From JBDUCV01 sp040003255 (GTDB taxonomy: Bacteria > Actinomycetota > Actinomycetes > Mycobacteriales > Jatrophihabitantaceae): a stretch of DNA of 8,180 nucleotides. Shown here one piece after another: positions 5,860 to 8,180 of the stretch (position 1 is the first letter of the stretch; the number at the start of each line of letters is the position of its first letter). Below the pieces are notes generated by a model. It had not been told where the DNA came from. It did not search any database and saw only the letters and a program-made list of their open reading frames with translations. A program made the translations under genes and the position numbers. The stretch is from NCBI GenBank assembly GCA_040003255.1, contig JBDUCV010000087.1, positions 1 to 8,180 of the forward strand. The letters are read 5' to 3'.

Positions 5860-6021
5860 GATCAGCCCCCGCTCGTGTGGTCGTGCTTGGCCACCGCGCA
5901 AGTAGTGCTGTTGCAACCCGGCACCATTGCAAGTTTATTTCCGCATGACCGGTATATGACCTAGCTCTGCCGAGCGCGGCTACCCGTCTGGCAGGATGAG
6001 GGGTCGACTGGAGGTCAACTC
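5860..6021. promoter_or_regulatory. Divergent control region with TTGCAA repeats
   Basis: This 162-base stretch separates the PPOX gene and the globin-reductase gene and must carry both promoters. TTGCAA, itself palindromic, occurs at 5911-5916 and 5927-5932, 16 bases apart, and again at 6043-6048 just inside the globin gene. CCATTGCAA (5924-5932) is a perfect 9-base inverted match to TTGCAATGG (6043-6051). AT-rich GTATATGAC (5952-5960) is the best -10-like patch for the plus strand, but the spacing to TTGCAA is not standard. These are candidate operator or promoter elements; no known regulator box (DosR, NsrR) is recognised. Confidence 0.35.
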
Positions 6022-7524
6022 ATGGGACTTCGCAGTGTGTTGTTGCAATGGCTGACGAGTGAGCAGGATTCCCGGGAGTCCCGGGGTCCGCGCGGGATCC
6101 AGCCGACTCCCTTTGAAAACTGGTCCGCGCCGGGGCGGGTTATCGAAGCTGGCGGTCCAACCGGCTCAGAACACACGATCGTCGATCAGCTACCACCACT
6201 GGGCGGTCCGCCGCCGCTATCCCAGTCTGCACCGCGAGAGACGTACCGGCCCCCGGAACCGATCGGCGGGGCACTTGTCGTAGGTCCAACTGAACGTCGA
6301 CTGCCGCCCGTCGAGCTTCCTCAATTTTACCTGCCACGGCCGCCGCCCGTCCCGAACCCGGCAGAGACCGCCGATGCCGCCAGCCCCCCGAGCTACGACC
6401 GGCAAGCGCTGCGGCATGCCTGGGATCTGGTCAGCGCCCGTAGCGAGCAACTCGTCGTGAATTTCTATGCCGAGTTGTTCCTGGCGCTGCCTGGTGAGGC
6501 GTTGAGGATGTTCCCGTCTGACATGGTCCAGCAACGGCAGGACTTCGGGCGTGCCCTGGTGCAATGGGTGGTTACCGATGACCCGGAGGCGATGACCGCC
6601 CACCTTGCCCAGCTTGGGGCCGATCATCGCAAGTTCGACGTCGAACCCCGTCATTACGGGGTTGCCGGGCAGGCACTGGTGAATGCGTGGAAAGGCCTGG
6701 CGGGATCGGCGTGGACCGCCGACCACGAGGCGGCGGTGGTTGGCAGTTACACCCGGCTGGCGTCGATCATGATCGACGGCGCGATGCGGCATCGCGACGC
6801 GCCAGCGTCATGGGGTGCGCAGATCGTCGAGCATCAGCGCGTCCTTCGGGACTTCGCCGTTATCCGGATCCAGCCCGACGCGCCGTACCCATACAAGGCA
6901 GGCCAGTACCTCACTCTCGAAGTGGGCACTCATCGGCGGCAATGGCGGCAGATGTCCATCGCTAGCGCACCGCGGGCGGACAATACGTTCGACATCCACG
7001 TTCGCGCGGTTGGGGCCACCGGCGTCTCCGCTGCGTTGGTCATGCACACCAGGCCAGGTGACCGGTTGCGCCTTGGTCCGCCTCGCGGCAACGACTTGGT
7101 CGTCGAACCCGGAACGGTTCCGGGCGGTCTGCTGTGTGTGGCTTCCGGGACGGGAGCGGCTCCGATCACTGCGGTCGTCGAATCGATCCTGGGGTGGCAA
7201 GAACCGCCGCGGCTCTACGCATTCGTCGGGGGACGGACCAAGGACGACATCTACCCGGTCAGCCAGCTCAACCGGCTCATCCAAGCTGGCGGGAACTGGC
7301 GGCAGGTGCAGGTCCATGGGGTTGTCTCCGACGATCCGACTTACGTTGGGTACCGAGGCAGGGTCGAGAACGTCGTGCCTGCCCTTCAGGACTGGGGCCA
7401 CCTGGGCGTGGACGTCCTGGTCGCCGGCCCCGACCCGATGATCGCGACGACAGTCACCAACCTGATCGGCATCGGGGTGCCCATGGGCAAAATCCACTTC
7501 GACCAATACGACGCTGCGGCCTGA
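6022..7524 (+). CDS. Atypical flavohemoglobin-like globin-reductase with Pro-rich N-terminal extension
   Basis: This 500-residue protein starts at ATG 6022, with GGAGGT 6 bases upstream. Residues 1-124 are a low-complexity, Pro-rich, probably disordered extension (LPPLGGPPPLS, FYLPRPPPVPNP) absent from ordinary flavohemoglobins of about 400 residues. Residues about 125-262 form a globin domain with FYAELF (148-153; Tyr149 at the B10 position) and LGADHRKFDVEPRHYGVAGQ (198-217; His202 as proximal F8 heme ligand). Residues about 265-362 are an FAD-binding barrel (YKAGQYLTLE, WRQMSIASAP, GDRLRLGPPRG). Residues about 365-497 are an NAD-binding domain (CVASGTGAAPI, VLVAGPDPM). The classic RxYS flavin motif is RQMS, the CGP motif is AGP, and the terminal ECFG(P) motif is missing, so it resembles the type II or otherwise divergent actinobacterial group. 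Likely chemistry is heme-flavin redox such as NO dioxygenation, but those substitutions make the activity uncertain. It is cytosolic by sequence. Confidence 0.88.
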   Translation: MGLRSVLLQWLTSEQDSRESRGPRGIQPTPFENWSAPGRVIEAGGPTGSEHTIVDQLPPLGGPPPLSQSAPRETYRPPEPIGGALVVGPTERRLPPVELPQFYLPRPPPVPNPAETADAASPPSYDRQALRHAWDLVSARSEQLVVNFYAELFLALPGEALRMFPSDMVQQRQDFGRALVQWVVTDDPEAMTAHLAQLGADHRKFDVEPRHYGVAGQALVNAWKGLAGSAWTADHEAAVVGSYTRLASIMIDGAMRHRDAPASWGAQIVEHQRVLRDFAVIRIQPDAPYPYKAGQYLTLEVGTHRRQWRQMSIASAPRADNTFDIHVRAVGATGVSAALVMHTRPGDRLRLGPPRGNDLVVEPGTVPGGLLCVASGTGAAPITAVVESILGWQEPPRLYAFVGGRTKDDIYPVSQLNRLIQAGGNWRQVQVHGVVSDDPTYVGYRGRVENVVPALQDWGHLGVDVLVAGPDPMIATTVTNLIGIGVPMGKIHFDQYDAAA

Positions 7525-7537
7525 ACCGCGCAGCGAG

Positions 7538-7903
7538 CTACCCGGTGTTGACCAGCAGACCGGCAACGGCGTCAAGCGCGCCGGGCACAAGGCGGTAATA
7601 GGCCCACTTCCCGCGCTGCTCGCGCTCCAGCAGACCGGCATCGACGAGGATCTTCATGTGGTGCGACACCGTCGGCTGCGATAGCCCGACCGGCTCGGTC
7701 AGGTCGCAGATACAAGCCTCGGCCCCATCGTGGGCGGCAACGAGGGAGACCAACCGCAACCGGTTCGGCTCGGCCAGCGCCCTGAGCACACTGGCCAGCT
7801 GCTCGGCAGCGGCGGGGTTGAGCACTTGACCGGTGACCGGGCTGCAACAGGCCGCGATGCGTGCGGCGAGCGGCAGGAGTGGACGGGTAGCAGTGGCGCT
7901 CAT
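7538..7903 (-). CDS. arsR: ArsR-family arsenic-responsive repressor
   Basis: This 121-residue winged-helix repressor (ATG 7903) contains VLRALAEPNRLRLVSLVAAH (39-58), the metal-box variant ACICDL (63-68), the recognition helix region GLSQPTVSHHMKILVDAGLL (73-92) and the wing REQRGKWAYYRL (94-105). Beyond the Cys64-x-Cys66 pair it has an N-terminal Cys19-Cys20 pair. In Corynebacterium glutamicum ArsR the arsenite site is built from an adjacent N-terminal Cys pair and one Cys of the CxC region across the dimer, so this protein probably senses As(III) that way. A start at ATG 7912 (MVPMSA…) is also possible; both have weak ribosome sites. The gene converges with the globin gene (13-base gap, no terminator seen) and is divergent from arsM. 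An operator-like palindrome lies 17 bases upstream of its start, consistent with autorepression. Confidence 0.9.
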   Translation of the reverse strand: MSATATRPLLPLAARIAACCSPVTGQVLNPAAAEQLASVLRALAEPNRLRLVSLVAAHDGAEACICDLTEPVGLSQPTVSHHMKILVDAGLLEREQRGKWAYYRLVPGALDAVAGLLVNTG

Positions 7904-7920
7904 GGGGACCATCTTGCCAG

Positions 7921-7944
7921 ATACATTGACAGACGTCGATATAT
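7921..7944. promoter_or_regulatory. ArsR operator / arsR-arsM divergent promoter
   Basis: ATACATTGAC (7921-7930) and GTCGATATAT (7935-7944) form an imperfect inverted repeat matching at 8 of 10 positions around the spacer AGAC, the A/T-flanked ATTGAC…GTCGAT style of ArsR/SmtB operators. TTGACA at 7926-7931, inside the palindrome, is a perfect -35 for the plus-strand arsM; CATCCT at 7949-7954 is a weak -10 at 17-base spacing. ArsR bound here would block both genes. Site and symmetry are seen; binding is inferred. Confidence 0.6.
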
Positions 7945-7990
7945 GAGTCATCCTTGTCGGATAGACCACTGTCGATGAGAGGATTCGCCA

Positions 7991-8180
7991 ATGACCACGA
8001 CCGACACCGAACTGCGTGAGCAGGTCCGCCAGCGTTATGCCGCGGCCGCCATAGCCGTCAGTGCCGGAGGCGCGAGCAGCGACGCGCTAGCCGCTGAGGG
8101 CTGCTGCGGTGCGCCGGACGTTGCCGGTGATGCGGTCAGCGAATCGGGCTCGTGCTGCGGTTCCGGCTCGGTGCAGGTGG
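7991..8180 (+). CDS. arsM: Arsenite methyltransferase, N-terminal part (cut by window end)
   Basis: The ATG at 7991 has AGAGG 8 bases upstream. The 63 codons present begin with the ArsM-type helix ELREQVRQRYAAAAIAVSAG and continue into a Cys-rich linker with two CCG pairs (Cys38-Cys39 and Cys55-Cys56). Actinobacterial and many other bacterial ArsM proteins begin 'V(R/K)E.V..RY…' with such vicinal CC(G) pairs before the SAM-binding methyltransferase domain. That domain, with the SAM motif I and the catalytic cysteines, would lie past 8180. The enzyme methylates As(III) with S-adenosylmethionine to volatile or less retained methylarsenicals. Its divergent pairing with arsR across a shared operator supports the call. 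Confidence 0.85.
   Translation, partial: MTTTDTELREQVRQRYAAAAIAVSAGGASSDALAAEGCCGAPDVAGDAVSESGSCCGSGSVQV

Noticed and set aside
6001..6035. GGGACTT near the globin start as a DosR (dormancy regulator) box
   Set aside because: Only one half-site matches, there is no complementary half, and it lies inside the coding start.
7525..7537. Terminator between globin-reductase and arsR genes
   Set aside because: The gap is 13 bases and shows no inverted repeat; any terminator would have to lie within a coding region.
6808..7641. Minus-strand open frame of 277 codons
   Set aside because: It lies antisense to the reductase half of the globin-reductase gene, with no recognisable domain.

Overview
The window is GC-rich with strong G/C preference at third codon positions. 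It carries an actinobacterial set of genes: a SigE-type ECF sigma factor, a mycobacterial/Frankiales-style globin-reductase, a C. glutamicum-like ArsR and an actinobacterial ArsM. It is most likely chromosomal DNA of an actinomycete; I cannot name the genus. No rRNA, tRNA, CRISPR array, transposase or integrase is visible.

Bases 1-3220 are a patchwork of intact genes and decaying remnants. In order: the last 26 codons of an unidentified plus-strand gene; an overlapping SRPBCC/AHSA1-type gene broken by two frameshifts and an internal deletion; a minus-strand secreted-protein gene split by an in-frame TAG at codon 42; an intact minus-strand zinc-less quinone oxidoreductase-like gene; the C-terminal tail of a membrane protein; an intact minus-strand cupredoxin lipoprotein with a complete type-1 copper site; and the C-terminal tail of an SMP-30/gluconolactonase protein. 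Four of these seven loci look damaged, which suggests an old junction or a region under weak selection.

Bases 3273-5173 form a two-gene operon with a 4-base ATGA overlap. It encodes a SigE-family ECF sigma factor and a single-pass membrane protein with six Asp-box (BNR-like) repeats outside the cell. The second gene stands where an anti-sigma factor is normally found but has no zinc-binding anti-sigma motif, so it is a candidate sensor/regulator of unusual type.

Bases 5224-7524 hold a divergent pair: a PPOX-fold flavoprotein on the minus strand and a 500-residue flavohemoglobin-like protein on the plus strand, separated by 162 bases of shared control region. The globin-reductase has a roughly 125-residue proline-rich N-terminal extension and lacks several canonical flavohemoglobin signatures.

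Bases 7538-8180 are an arsenic module: arsR on the minus strand, and divergently the start of arsM (arsenite methyltransferase), cut by the window end. A palindromic ArsR-type operator lies between them.
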